64,000 nt of DNA from Propionibacteriaceae bacterium (GCA_009780915.1 WQZD01000006.1:45943-109942); one strand, 5' to 3'; shown: positions 34,571 through 43,529, counted from the stretch's first letter. Numbers and translations are program-made. The notes: a model not told the origin generated them from the sequence alone.

Positions 34571-34951
34571 GGTCAGCACCTCCTCGTGTGTAAAGCAACC
34601 ATGCATCGACAACTCGTTGAGTTGTTGGATTCATCCTAGGGAGTCGCCAGCCTCCGCACAAGACCTTTTCGCCATTTTTCTACCGCACTTTCCCTGGTGC
34701 CATATCGCGAGGTGGAGAACTGCCTGTTCACTATGGGCCCATGTCCTTGTGATGACCAATCAATGGCAACTGAATCCCTTCGGCGCGTCCGGAGGCTTGA
34801 CTCTTTCATGACGGAAAGGAAGGTTTGAGTCATGTCGAATACGAGCAAACAGTCCACGTCCGAACCCGGGTGTGCCGGATCGCGGGCGGACATCGCTAAG
34901 ATTGGTTGGTGGACCACCAGGCGACGAGCGCCTTCACGATGAGGAGATCCT
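34571..34951. other. Intergenic region between the protease pseudogene and guaB3
   Basis: No gene is supported in this ~380-bp, lower-GC stretch. ACAACTC (34609-34615) and GAGTTGT (34619-34625) form a perfect inverted repeat about 40 bp upstream of the protease start. TAAGAT (34897-34902) is a possible -10 for guaB3, whose ATG has GAGGAG in front. Confidence 0.6.
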
Positions 34952-36055
34952 ATGTACGACATTGGCCGGAACAAGCGGGCGGAGAAGGCGTACGGCCTGG
35001 ACGACGTGGCGATCGTGCCCATGAAGAGGAACAGGGACATTAATGATGTCGACCTGCGATGGAAGATCGACGCGGTCACCCTGGATTTCCCGCTCATCGC
35101 CGCGCCGATGGACTCGGTGATGTCTCCTGCCACCGTGATCGAGGTGGGCCGCTTGGGCGGGCTCGGTGTGTTGAACCTGGAGGGGCTGTGGACTAGGTAC
35201 GAGGACCCCGAGCCGCTGTTCGAGCGCCTCGCCGGGATCTCCGACCAGGTGGAGGCCGTGCGACTCATGCAGCAGATCTACCAGGAGCCCATCAAGGAAG
35301 AGTTGATCGACGCCCGCTTGTCGCAGATCCGGGCGGCCGGAGTGCCCTTCGCGGGCTCCTTGAGCCCGAAGAATGTGCGTGACCACGCCGACCGTGTCGT
35401 ACGGGCTGGAGTGGATTTCCTCGTCATCCGGGGGACGACGGTCTCAGCCCAGTTGGTCTCGTCGGCGGCGAACTCCCTCGATCTCAAGCAGTTCATCCAC
35501 TCCCTCGACGTGCCGGTGATCGTGGGCGGATGCGCCAACTACCACACGGCCCTGCACCTGATGAGAGCCGGCGCGGCCGGGATCCTGGTCGGGTTCGGCG
35601 GGGGAGCGCGCCGTGCGACCCGCAACGTCTTGGGCATCGAGGTTCCCATGGCCACGGCCATCTCCGACGCGGCGGCCGCTCGGGGCGACTACCTGGACGA
35701 GTCCGGTGGGAGGTACGTGGCGGTCATCGCCGACGGCTCCATCGGAGGGTCCGGTGACATCGCCAAGGCTCTGGCGTGCGGGGCTGACGCCGCCATGGTG
35801 GGCGTGCCCTTCGCCCGCGCCAAGGAAGCGCCCGGACGCGGCTACCACTGGGGCCCGGAAGCCTGGCACCCGACCCTGTCGCGCGGCTTGCGCGTCCACT
35901 TCCCCGCGCTGGCCACGATCGAGGAGATCCTCGTGGGCCCCTCGGCCCTGGCAGACGGGTCCATGAACCTGGTCGGCGCCCTCAGCCGTACCCTGGCCTC
36001 CACCGGCTACACCGACGTCAAGAGCTTCCAGAAAGCAGAGCTCATCCTCGTCTGA
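34952..36055 (+). CDS. guaB3: GuaB3-family IMP dehydrogenase-related protein
   Basis: 367 residues. The N-terminus MYDIGRNKRAEKAYGLDDVAIVP and DFPLIAAPMDSVMSP are typical of actinobacterial GuaB3, as is the absence of CBS domains. The TIM-barrel phosphate loops are present (VIADGSIGGSGDIAKALACGADAAMVG). At the place of the IMPDH catalytic loop it reads GFGGGARRATRNVLG, with no Cys, so normal IMPDH chemistry through a Cys adduct is not expected at this site. The family's role in actinobacteria is unsettled; cyanobacterial GuaB3 with a Cys can make XMP. GAGGAG precedes ATG 34952. Confidence 0.92.
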   Translation: MYDIGRNKRAEKAYGLDDVAIVPMKRNRDINDVDLRWKIDAVTLDFPLIAAPMDSVMSPATVIEVGRLGGLGVLNLEGLWTRYEDPEPLFERLAGISDQVEAVRLMQQIYQEPIKEELIDARLSQIRAAGVPFAGSLSPKNVRDHADRVVRAGVDFLVIRGTTVSAQLVSSAANSLDLKQFIHSLDVPVIVGGCANYHTALHLMRAGAAGILVGFGGGARRATRNVLGIEVPMATAISDAAAARGDYLDESGGRYVAVIADGSIGGSGDIAKALACGADAAMVGVPFARAKEAPGRGYHWGPEAWHPTLSRGLRVHFPALATIEEILVGPSALADGSMNLVGALSRTLASTGYTDVKSFQKAELILV

Positions 36056-36083
36056 GACCTTGTGGACGCTCCTAGGCGGGGGT

Positions 36084-37331
36084 TCATAGCTCCCAGATGG
36101 TGGAGATGGGCAAGCCATAGAGGCGATCCGCGAAGCGATACCCTCGTTGGCCGGTGTTCAGGACGAAGCCTGCCATGAATCGGCTCCCCAGGCGGTCGCG
36201 TAGTTTCCACAAGCCAGTGAACTGATGGGCGGAGAAGCTTGTGGACGCCTTGACTTCGATGCCGATGACTCGACCGTCCGTCAATTCAAGGATGATGTCG
36301 ACTTCCCATCCATCCCGATCGCGGAAATGGAGAACATCATGGTCGACCAGTGACCAGGACTGCTGTTTGATCAACTCGGACATGACCAGTGCCTCGAGGA
36401 AGGCGCCGAACGACTCGAGATTCTCGACGGCGAGCAACTGGCTCGCGCTCATCCGGGAGGCATGCAAGGCCAGGCCGCTGTCTATGACGACGACTTTCGA
36501 CTTTCCGACCTCTCGTTTGCTGAGGTTGGGCGTCCACGGTGCGATCGTGGTGATCAGGCCAGCGGATTGCCACAGATCCACGTACCCAGTCAACGTCGAA
36601 GCGGGAATTCCTGTGGCGCTGGCGAGGTGAGCGTAGACGAGTTCGCTGGCGGGGCGACCGGCCAAGACGCGAATCGTCGCCAGTCCTCTACGGGGGTCGT
36701 ACTGAGATTGTTGCTCACCCAAGTCGCGGAACACCGTGCCGGTGAGGTAGGAGTCATACCACCGACGCCTCAGCCGATCCGGCAGGCTGATGACTTCTGG
36801 ATAACTCCCTCTGGCGAGCACATTCGCATAGTCGATCCGCGTGACGGTGGTGGCGATATCGTCGATCAGGTCGTTGTCATGCGTCCACTGCGACACTGCC
36901 GAGGCGAAGTCGTCGCGATGGCCTGTGGCCTCTCCCTGGCTATATCCGTACAGGGACAAGCGACCGACGCGACCGACTAGGGAGTCGGCCAAGCCCCGCA
37001 TGCGCAACAAGGATGATGACCCTGTCATGAGGAACCGCCCTGGGCGGCGGTTCTGATCGATGCTCGCCTTGATGGCGAGTGTCAGCTGTGGCACGCGCTG
37101 GATTTCGTCGATGATCAGTGGTCTTTCCCCACTCAGGAAGAGGCCGGGGTCAGCTGCCGCTGCTGCCAAGGTTGCTTCATCATCGAGATTGACGACACTC
37201 GCCGTTGGAGCCAGTATTCTGGCCAAGGTGCTCTTACCGACTTGTCGGGCGCCTTCGATGATGACTCCCGGAAAATGCGTGAGCATGTCGTGGGCGACAG
37301 ACTCGACATTTCGACCAACGAAGTTTCCCAT
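36084..37331 (-). CDS. AAA ATPase with DUF4143 C-terminal domain
   Basis: 415 residues. P-loop GARQVGKSTLARIL near residue 28, Walker B PLIIDEIQRVP, the sensor segment MTGSSSLLRMRG, and then the DUF4143 nuclease-like end with WEVDIILELTDGRVIGIEVKAS, reminiscent of a PD-(D/E)xK core. These proteins are widespread, often horizontally moved, and of unknown function. GC is lower than in the neighbours. The frame extends to 37415, but ATG 37331 is directly downstream of a good promoter (TTGTCA-17-CATAGT). Four 22-bp repeats lie just upstream of that promoter. Confidence 0.85.
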   Translation of the reverse strand: MGNFVGRNVESVAHDMLTHFPGVIIEGARQVGKSTLARILAPTASVVNLDDEATLAAAAADPGLFLSGERPLIIDEIQRVPQLTLAIKASIDQNRRPGRFLMTGSSSLLRMRGLADSLVGRVGRLSLYGYSQGEATGHRDDFASAVSQWTHDNDLIDDIATTVTRIDYANVLARGSYPEVISLPDRLRRRWYDSYLTGTVFRDLGEQQSQYDPRRGLATIRVLAGRPASELVYAHLASATGIPASTLTGYVDLWQSAGLITTIAPWTPNLSKREVGKSKVVVIDSGLALHASRMSASQLLAVENLESFGAFLEALVMSELIKQQSWSLVDHDVLHFRDRDGWEVDIILELTDGRVIGIEVKASTSFSAHQFTGLWKLRDRLGSRFMAGFVLNTGQRGYRFADRLYGLPISTIWEL

Positions 37332-37337
37332 ACTGAT

Positions 37338-37366
37338 ACTATGCCAGAGAAATGCGTTGCTGACAA
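37338..37366 (-). promoter_or_regulatory. Promoter of the AAA/DUF4143 gene
   Basis: On the minus strand TTGTCA (37366-37361), a 17-bp spacer and CATAGT (37343-37338), 6 nt before ATG 37331. The mRNA is probably leaderless. Confidence 0.6.
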
Positions 37367-37374
37367 GGGAAACT

Positions 37375-37462
37375 CTTTGGAATGCGGAGACATTTCCGTT
37401 GGAACGCGGGACCAAAGTCGTTGAAACGCGGAGGCACAGTCGTTGGAACGCGGTCAGAAACG
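37375..37462. repeat. Four 22-bp tandem repeats upstream of the AAA/DUF4143 promoter
   Basis: Copies begin at 37375, 37397, 37419 and 37441 with an exact 22-bp period. The conserved core is CGTTGGAACGCGG (the first copy reads CTTTGGAATGCGG); the other 9 bp vary. The block ends 10 bp from the 3' end of glpC and starts 8 bp upstream of the -35 box of the ATPase gene. Phased cores at two helical turns fit cooperative binding of a regulator. Confidence 0.75.
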
Positions 37463-37472
37463 CTAGGTCTTG

Positions 37473-38696
37473 TCAGCTCAGGCCGTACGCTTTGTGCAGC
37501 AGCCAGACGGGATGGACGACCTGGGCGCCGGTGGCGGCGGCGATCTGCCAACGGCAGGTCTCTGTGTCGCACACGGCCAGGTGGGGATTGACCTCGAGCA
37601 CCGCGTCGAACAGGGGTTTGCCGACGGCTTGGCCGATGTCGTACTTCTCCTTTTTGAAACCATAGGTGCCAGCGATGCCGCAGCAGGTCGCCTCGGCGTC
37701 GACCACCGTCAACCCGGGGATCAGCCGCAGCAGGTCGAGGGCGGGCTTGCCCATGCCTTGACCCTTGAGCTGGCAGGGGGCGTGGTACGCGACCGTCAGC
37801 GGCACCGGTGTGAAATCCAGGGGAAGCTCGCCGCGCTCGGCGAGATCGAGCAGGAACTCGCTGGCGTCGCGCACGCGCGCGCCGACCTCGATGAGCGCGG
37901 GATCGTCCACCCCCATGATCTCGCGGGCCTCGTGCTTGAGCATGCCGACGCAGGAGGCGGCCGACCCGATGATGGGGGTCCCCGGTTCGATGTCCAGTTG
38001 CGCGGACAGGTCACGGACGTACGTCCGGGCCGCGTCGAACAGGCCGTTGGATTGGAGGGCCAGTCCGCAGCATCCTTGCTTGGGGGTGACGACCTGGAAT
38101 CCGAGGTGCTCGAGGAGTTCGACCGTCTTGATCGAGGTCTCCACCTCGAAGTACTCGCCCGCGCAGCCGTGGAAGAAGACGACTTTCCCGCGAGTGGGCT
38201 GGGTGCTGGATGTGTGGTGCTTCAGCCAGGAGGAGAACGTCTGCGTGCTGGCCACCGGCATGGCGGCCTTGCGATGGATGCCGATGACCTTCTCCATGAT
38301 CCATCGGACGGGCGCCAGTCGCAGCGCCCAGTTGGCCACGGGCGCCACCGGGTGCATGGCCTTGCCCATGAGGGTGGTGCGCGAGATGATCTGGTCGCGC
38401 ACGGGCATGTGGTCCTTCTTCATCGCGGCCCGGGCCACCGAGTTCAGTTCGGCGATCTTGACCCCCTGGGGGCACACGAGTGTGCAGGTCCCGCACGAGG
38501 AGCAGTAGTCCAGGCTGTGGTCCACCGAGTCGCCATGACGGTAGCGCTCCGCCTGCGGGCCCACGAACTTCGGTCCCGGGAACAGGGGGGTCACCGCCAT
38601 GACGGGGCACTGGGTCTCGCAGATCGTGCACTTCAGGCACTGGTCCAGGCTCGCCCGTGCGAGGGTGGCGTGCTCCTGGGACGCGGCGTCAAACAT
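37473..38696 (-). CDS. glpC: Anaerobic glycerol-3-phosphate dehydrogenase subunit C
   Basis: 407 residues. Two N-terminal [4Fe-4S] ferredoxin motifs (CLKCTICETQCP and CSSCGTCTLVCP), then two CCG domains (GCCGLAL and ATCCGIAG) that bind further redox centres. GlpC anchors GlpAB to the membrane and passes electrons to menaquinone. The start ATG 38696 overlaps the end of glpB by 8 bp; upstream frame extension is not conserved. It ends the glpABC operon. Confidence 0.93.
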   Translation of the reverse strand: MFDAASQEHATLARASLDQCLKCTICETQCPVMAVTPLFPGPKFVGPQAERYRHGDSVDHSLDYCSSCGTCTLVCPQGVKIAELNSVARAAMKKDHMPVRDQIISRTTLMGKAMHPVAPVANWALRLAPVRWIMEKVIGIHRKAAMPVASTQTFSSWLKHHTSSTQPTRGKVVFFHGCAGEYFEVETSIKTVELLEHLGFQVVTPKQGCCGLALQSNGLFDAARTYVRDLSAQLDIEPGTPIIGSAASCVGMLKHEAREIMGVDDPALIEVGARVRDASEFLLDLAERGELPLDFTPVPLTVAYHAPCQLKGQGMGKPALDLLRLIPGLTVVDAEATCCGIAGTYGFKKEKYDIGQAVGKPLFDAVLEVNPHLAVCDTETCRWQIAAATGAQVVHPVWLLHKAYGLS

Positions 38697-40050
38697 TCTC
38701 GTCCTCCTCCGGTGGCGACGGTGTCGTGGCGGGGTCTGCGTCGTCTTCGGCGTCCTCTTGGAGCGTCTGGACGACCTCGGGTGCGGGGGGTTGGTCTGTC
38801 GGCGATGCCGGGGGGCTCCATGTCCCGGTCGGGGAGAGGATCGCGTCGGCGGCACGCAGGGCGCTGGCCACGGCGATGCCATCTCCGGATTTCTCGGTCC
38901 AGCGGATCGCCCCGGCGAGGAGTCCGCCCACGGTGTGAAGGTTCTCGTAGACCACCTCGCCATCGCCGGTCAGGGGACGGCACGACTGGTCGACCCGCGT
39001 GCCCACGGCGAAGATCGCCTGGTCGGCCCAGTAGTCGCCCGTGATGAGGTCGTCGCGATCCAGTCCGGCCAGTGGAAGGTCGAAGACCGGCTCGGTGATC
39101 GTCCCGTACGAGTCCATCACCAAGGCTGCGGACTCGAATCCTCCGGGGGCGAAGACGACGTGCGAGGCCGGGTACGACTGGTCGCGTCCGGCCTGGTGCA
39201 GCGTCACGGCTGTCACCCTCGAGCCGTCGGACTCGAACCCGGTCACTTTGGACCCCAGGATGACGCGCACTCCGGCCGCCTTCGCCTGGGCGGTCAGCGC
39301 CTCGTTGATCCTCATGCCAGGGATGGACGGCGGGGGCAGGAGGGCTTCCACGACCGGGCGCTTCAGCAGGGCGGCCAACTGGGGTTGGACGCACTGGTGC
39401 AACCCCAGGATGGCGGGCAGCACGACGGCGTCCTCGTCGCCGATCTGGTCCAGCACCGCCTCCGCGAATCGGGCGAGGACATCGGGGTCCTCCAGGGCCT
39501 TGGCGTACACCACCGGCGAGGACTCCGCCTCGCCCGCGCGGGCGGGCAGGTCGATGCGGTATCCGGTCGCCTCGACCTGGGCCGTGACCGCCAAGTTGGC
39601 GGCGACCAGGTGGGGATAGAAGTCCTTGATCTGGGCGGGGCCGACCACGGCGACGCTCGTCGGATCGGGCCACACCATCGACGGCTGCACCAGGTAGGTG
39701 GGCCGCATGGCGCCGACGGCTGTGGGCAGTGGATGGTTGCGACCATCGCCGGGGACCAGGAGGTCGGGCAGGCGGGCCGCCAGCCAGTCGACGGAGTCGC
39801 GGACGACGTCCGCTCCGAGCAGGGAGTACGGGTGGTCGGGGTGCTCGGTCGCCCACGCGGCGAACTCGTCGAAGGGGCGCTCGACAAGGGTGTCGGCGCC
39901 GCGATATCCGAGGACGTCGATAGTGCCTTGTCCTAACTGGATCCCGCCCAGCCCGAAAGAGAGCAAGGTGACCTTCTGTCCTGCTTCGGCCAGGCGAATC
40001 GCGGCGCTCAGGCCTGCCAAGCCCGCGCCGATGACGACTGTGTCGGTCAT
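38689..40050 (-). CDS. glpB: Anaerobic glycerol-3-phosphate dehydrogenase subunit B
   Basis: 453 residues. It begins MTDTVVIGAGLAGLSAAIRLAEAG, a dinucleotide-binding fold, with FGLGGIQLGQGTIDVLGY and DGIAVASALRAADAIL typical of GlpB. The C-terminal ~40 residues are an acidic Pro/Glu/Asp tail not needed for the fold, much like the tail on GlpA. ATG 40050 overlaps the glpA stop. GlpA and GlpB form the catalytic dimer oxidising glycerol-3-phosphate to dihydroxyacetone phosphate. Confidence 0.92.
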   Translation of the reverse strand: MTDTVVIGAGLAGLSAAIRLAEAGQKVTLLSFGLGGIQLGQGTIDVLGYRGADTLVERPFDEFAAWATEHPDHPYSLLGADVVRDSVDWLAARLPDLLVPGDGRNHPLPTAVGAMRPTYLVQPSMVWPDPTSVAVVGPAQIKDFYPHLVAANLAVTAQVEATGYRIDLPARAGEAESSPVVYAKALEDPDVLARFAEAVLDQIGDEDAVVLPAILGLHQCVQPQLAALLKRPVVEALLPPPSIPGMRINEALTAQAKAAGVRVILGSKVTGFESDGSRVTAVTLHQAGRDQSYPASHVVFAPGGFESAALVMDSYGTITEPVFDLPLAGLDRDDLITGDYWADQAIFAVGTRVDQSCRPLTGDGEVVYENLHTVGGLLAGAIRWTEKSGDGIAVASALRAADAILSPTGTWSPPASPTDQPPAPEVVQTLQEDAEDDADPATTPSPPEEDENV

Positions 40051-41834
40051 GTCGCCTCCTTCCAGTCGACTGGGTCGGTGGGTGGGGACTCCGTCATGGG
40101 GTCGGTGGGTGGACTGTCGCCAAGGTCGGACGGCACTGGCTCTTCCCCGGGGTCGGCAAGCACTGGGTCGTCGACTGCGTCGTGCAGGGGCGGGTCGTCG
40201 ACCGGGTCGGACGGCACGGGGTCGTCGACCGGATCGGACGGCACGGGGTCGTCGACCGGATCGGTCTCGACCTTGGTCGGCGACGGCACATGGGCGATGT
40301 CGAGAGTCCCCTGCAGAATCCAATTGTCCAGACCCACCTGGCGTACCTGGTCTCCGTGGAGGATGGGCCACGTCCCGGTCCAGCGGTTCTCCAGGAACAG
40401 CTTAAGCAGCCCGGTGGCGCGCTCGGCGTCGACCACCCCTTCCTCCACGGCGATGCCGGCTGCGCGAGTGGAGCAGAACCCTCCTTGGCAGGGCCCCATG
40501 CCGATGCGCAGTTGCCGTCGCAGGTCGTCGAGATTGGCGTGTGGATGCTCCTTGAGCAAGGAGACGAACATGTCGCGATTCATCAGCTCGCATTCGCAGA
40601 TGATGGGCGAGCGCGATCGGTCTTCCTCACGCTCCTTGAGCCGATGGGTGATCATGTAGTTGCGACCCGCCTCGTTGCCGGGGCACATCTCCTCGGCGGT
40701 GGTGCAGGGGTGGCTCGTGCCCAGTTGCTCCTCCATGGCGTCGACGATGTGCTCGGCCATGAGGCGGTACGTGGTCAGCTTGCCTCCGCCGATCGTGATC
40801 AGGCCCCGGACATCGTCTCGGACGGAATGGTCGATGACGGCCATCCCTCGGCTCATGTGGCGGGTGTCGGACGCGGCCACGCGGTCGTCCTTGATCAGGG
40901 GACGGGCGCCAGCCCAGGCGTGCAGGGCACGCGCCTGCCGGAATCCGGGGATCAGTTCCTCTCCCGCGTCCAGCATCTGCTGGACCTCGTCCCGGGGGAT
41001 GGCCAGATGGTCGGGGTCGTCCACTTTGTGATCGGTGGTGCCGATGACGCACACCGTGTGGACCGGGACCAAGATGTCTCCGTCGGCAGGGTAGATGCAG
41101 CGGTTGATCACGGTGTTCACCAGGCGGTGGCTCATGGCGATCATGCTCCCTCGTCCGGGGATGACCGCTACGGGAGGAAGCCCCGCCATGTGGGTGATCT
41201 GGCCCGCCCACGGCCCTGCGCAGTTGAGGACGAAGGAGCACTCGATCCACACCTCTTCGCCGGTTTTCAGATCGGTCGCCGTCACCCCGTTGACCATTCC
41301 GTCGCCGTGGTGGACCTGGGTGACCTTGTGGTACGTCAGAACCTGGCCCCCGTGTTGGATGGCGGATTGGGCCGCGCTCCAGGCGAGTTGCCAGCCGTCG
41401 ACTGTCCCATCCTCGACCAGGATGGCGCGGGTGATGCCTGGGTTGAGCCGTGGCTCACGGGCCAGGGCCGTGCTGACGCTGATCTCTTCGGCGTGCACTC
41501 CGGTCAACGCGGCGCCGGCCAGGAACCGATCGCCGAACTCGGGATCGTCGCCGGGGGCGGTGACGAACAGGCCGCCCGTGCACTCCACGGCGTCGGGCTG
41601 GATCCGGGTCACGATCGAGTTCTCACTGGCGCATTCGCGAGCGGACTCCGGATCCGACACGACGTACCGGCCCCCGGAGTGAAGCAAGCCGTGGAACCGT
41701 CCAGAGGTCCCCTGGGCCAGATCGGCGCGGTCGAGCAGAATGGTTCGGTAGCCGCGCATGGCACAGTCACGGAGAACGCCGATCCCTGTGGATCCTCCTC
41801 CGATCACCACAACATCCGTAGCAAGCTTCCTCAT
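40047..41834 (-). CDS. glpA: Anaerobic glycerol-3-phosphate dehydrogenase subunit A, with an acidic repeat tail
   Basis: 595 residues. FAD motif VVVIGGGSTGIGVLRDCAMRG, then TSGRFHGLLHSGGRYV and the DAO fold. A BFD-like [2Fe-2S] domain follows with CECELMNRDMF and GMGPCQGGFC (about 425-500). From about residue 550 it carries an extra acidic tail of DPVDDPVPS repeats, which makes it about 50 residues longer than E. coli GlpA. ATG 41834 has AGAGGG upstream. The 288-bp divergent region to the CoA-transferase gene carries palindromes that may bind a regulator. Confidence 0.94.
   Translation of the reverse strand: MRKLATDVVVIGGGSTGIGVLRDCAMRGYRTILLDRADLAQGTSGRFHGLLHSGGRYVVSDPESARECASENSIVTRIQPDAVECTGGLFVTAPGDDPEFGDRFLAGAALTGVHAEEISVSTALAREPRLNPGITRAILVEDGTVDGWQLAWSAAQSAIQHGGQVLTYHKVTQVHHGDGMVNGVTATDLKTGEEVWIECSFVLNCAGPWAGQITHMAGLPPVAVIPGRGSMIAMSHRLVNTVINRCIYPADGDILVPVHTVCVIGTTDHKVDDPDHLAIPRDEVQQMLDAGEELIPGFRQARALHAWAGARPLIKDDRVAASDTRHMSRGMAVIDHSVRDDVRGLITIGGGKLTTYRLMAEHIVDAMEEQLGTSHPCTTAEEMCPGNEAGRNYMITHRLKEREEDRSRSPIICECELMNRDMFVSLLKEHPHANLDDLRRQLRIGMGPCQGGFCSTRAAGIAVEEGVVDAERATGLLKLFLENRWTGTWPILHGDQVRQVGLDNWILQGTLDIAHVPSPTKVETDPVDDPVPSDPVDDPVPSDPVDDPPLHDAVDDPVLADPGEEPVPSDLGDSPPTDPMTESPPTDPVDWKEAT
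40192..40272 (-). repeat. 27-bp tandem repeats within the glpA 3' end
   Basis: Three copies of a 27-bp unit (starts 40192, 40219, 40246), the first two almost identical, encode DPVDDPVPS. Degenerate copies extend on both sides (about 40060-40290). The region encodes the acidic GlpA tail. Confidence 0.85.
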
Positions 41835-41854
41835 TGAAACCCTCTCGTCGTCTA

Positions 41855-41879
41855 CTCGTGTACGAGCGTTTCGCGCTCG
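41855..41879 (-). promoter_or_regulatory. Two overlapping palindromes upstream of glpA
   Basis: CTCGTGTACGAG (41855-41866; arms CTCGT/ACGAG) and CGAGCG-TTTCG-CGCTCG (41863-41879). They overlap and lie 21-45 bp before the glpA start, in the divergent region with the CoA-transferase gene. Position and symmetry suggest an operator, for example for a GlpR-type repressor, but no known consensus is matched. Confidence 0.4.
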
Positions 41880-42122
41880 CCACACTTCTACCGTATCTCG
41901 CACTGGTTGGGCAGTGGTGAGAATCGGGATGGAGCTTTGACCCTCTTTGTCACACCTGGTGGGAGAACGTGCACGCCAGCAGGGCGTACGGGCCACGTCC
42001 GTCCTGGGCCACCTGGATCCCAGGATGCTCTCCTCATGACATACTCGGGTCAGGACAGGGCGTGGAGGGAAGGGTCACGACCAGTCGGTCATCGCTGCTG
42101 ACGTATCACGGAAGGACCCAGT

Positions 42123-43415
42123 ATGGATTGGCACGCTCACTATCGCGACCACCTCACCACCGCGGCCCAAGCGGTCACACGGATCCGGTCGGGGGACACG
42201 GTCGTCATCCAGCACGCCTGCGCCGAACCGACCGCCCTCGTGGACGCCATGGTGGCCAACGCCGACGCCTATGAAGGTGTGGAGATCTGCCACGTGCTGA
42301 CCATGGGCAAGTCGGCGTACTGCGCCCCCGGCATGGAACGCCACTTCCATCTGAACGCCACCTTCATCGGCGGATTGACCCGGGCGGCGGTCAACGAGGG
42401 CCGTGCCGACCTGACCCCGCTGTTCTTCTCCCAGTACCCGAAGTGGCTGCGTATGAACGAGCCCGATGTCGCCCTGCTCCACCTGTCGGAGCCCGACGAG
42501 CACGGGTACTGCTCCTTCGGCGTGGGCGTGGACTACGCCCGGGCGGCCCAGCAGTCGGCCCGTACGGTCATCGCACAGGTCAACCCTCACATGCCCCGCG
42601 TCTTGGGCGACGCCAGCGTGCATGTCACCGACCTGGATGCGATCGTCGAGGTCTGTGACCCGATCATCGAGTTGCCCCCGCCCGTGCTGGGAGAGGTGGA
42701 GATGAAGATCGGGGAGAACTGCGCCAGCCTGATCAACGACGGGGACACCCTCCAGTTGGGCATCGGCGCCATCCCGGACGCGGTCTTGCGCTTCTTGACC
42801 CACAAGAAGGACTTGGGGATCCACTCCGAGATGTTCTCGGACGGCGTGGTCGAGTTGATCGAGCAAGGGGTGGTCACCAACTCCCGAAAGACCCTGCATC
42901 CGGGCCAGTGCGTCGCCACTTTCCTCATGGGCACGCGCAAGCTGTACGACTACGTCCACGACAACCCCGCCGTGCACATGGCGCCCGTGGACTACACCAA
43001 CAACCCCCAGGTCATCGGCAGGAACGACAACCTCGTGGCCATCAATTCCTGCGTCCAAGTCGACCTCCAGGGCCAGGTGGTGTCCAGTTCCGCCGGACTG
43101 CGTCAGATCTCGGCCATCGGCGGGCAGGCGGATTTCGTGCGTGGTGCGGCGATGAGCGCGGGCGGCCGGTCGATCATGGCCATGCCGTCCCTGGCCAAGG
43201 GCGGAGTCTCCAAGATCATCCCCGTCATCGACCAAGGGTCGGCGGTGTCGACCTCGCGCGAGGACGTCGACTACATCGTCACGGAATACGGAGTCGCCCA
43301 CCTTTGGGGGCAGACCTTGCGCGAACGGGCACGCCGCCTGATCGAGATCGCCCACCCCAGCGTGCGCGAGTCCCTCTCGGAAGAGTGTGTCCGTCGGTAT
43401 GGGACACATGCTTGA
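42123..43415 (+). CDS. Acyl-CoA:acetate CoA-transferase (butyryl/4-hydroxybutyrate type)
   Basis: 430 residues of the Cat1/AbfT/But class of CoA-transferases. The catalytic Glu is Glu236 in GIHSEMFSDG; the oxyanion/CoA loops are GIGAIPDAVL and MPSLAKGGVSKIIP. Such enzymes swap CoA between acetate and butyrate or 4-hydroxybutyrate. The C4 set downstream fits a butyryl-CoA substrate, though propionyl-CoA cannot be excluded. GGAAGGA precedes ATG 42123. It is divergent from glpA and about 115 bp ahead of the acyl-CoA dehydrogenase gene. Confidence 0.87.
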   Translation: MDWHAHYRDHLTTAAQAVTRIRSGDTVVIQHACAEPTALVDAMVANADAYEGVEICHVLTMGKSAYCAPGMERHFHLNATFIGGLTRAAVNEGRADLTPLFFSQYPKWLRMNEPDVALLHLSEPDEHGYCSFGVGVDYARAAQQSARTVIAQVNPHMPRVLGDASVHVTDLDAIVEVCDPIIELPPPVLGEVEMKIGENCASLINDGDTLQLGIGAIPDAVLRFLTHKKDLGIHSEMFSDGVVELIEQGVVTNSRKTLHPGQCVATFLMGTRKLYDYVHDNPAVHMAPVDYTNNPQVIGRNDNLVAINSCVQVDLQGQVVSSSAGLRQISAIGGQADFVRGAAMSAGGRSIMAMPSLAKGGVSKIIPVIDQGSAVSTSREDVDYIVTEYGVAHLWGQTLRERARRLIEIAHPSVRESLSEECVRRYGTHA

Positions 43416-43529
43416 TCTGCACAACGCTGTGTGCTGTCATGAAGGGTATCGCCGACGCTGTTCCACTGAGTGGGACACCGTCGGCGGGTCATACAAGAAG
43501 AGTCCACGAGGACAGTTAGGAAGAGGACT

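Noticed and set aside
37375..37462. CRISPR array
   Set aside because: The repeat is 22 bp in total with a 13-bp core and only 9 bp between cores; there are no spacers of CRISPR size and no cas genes.
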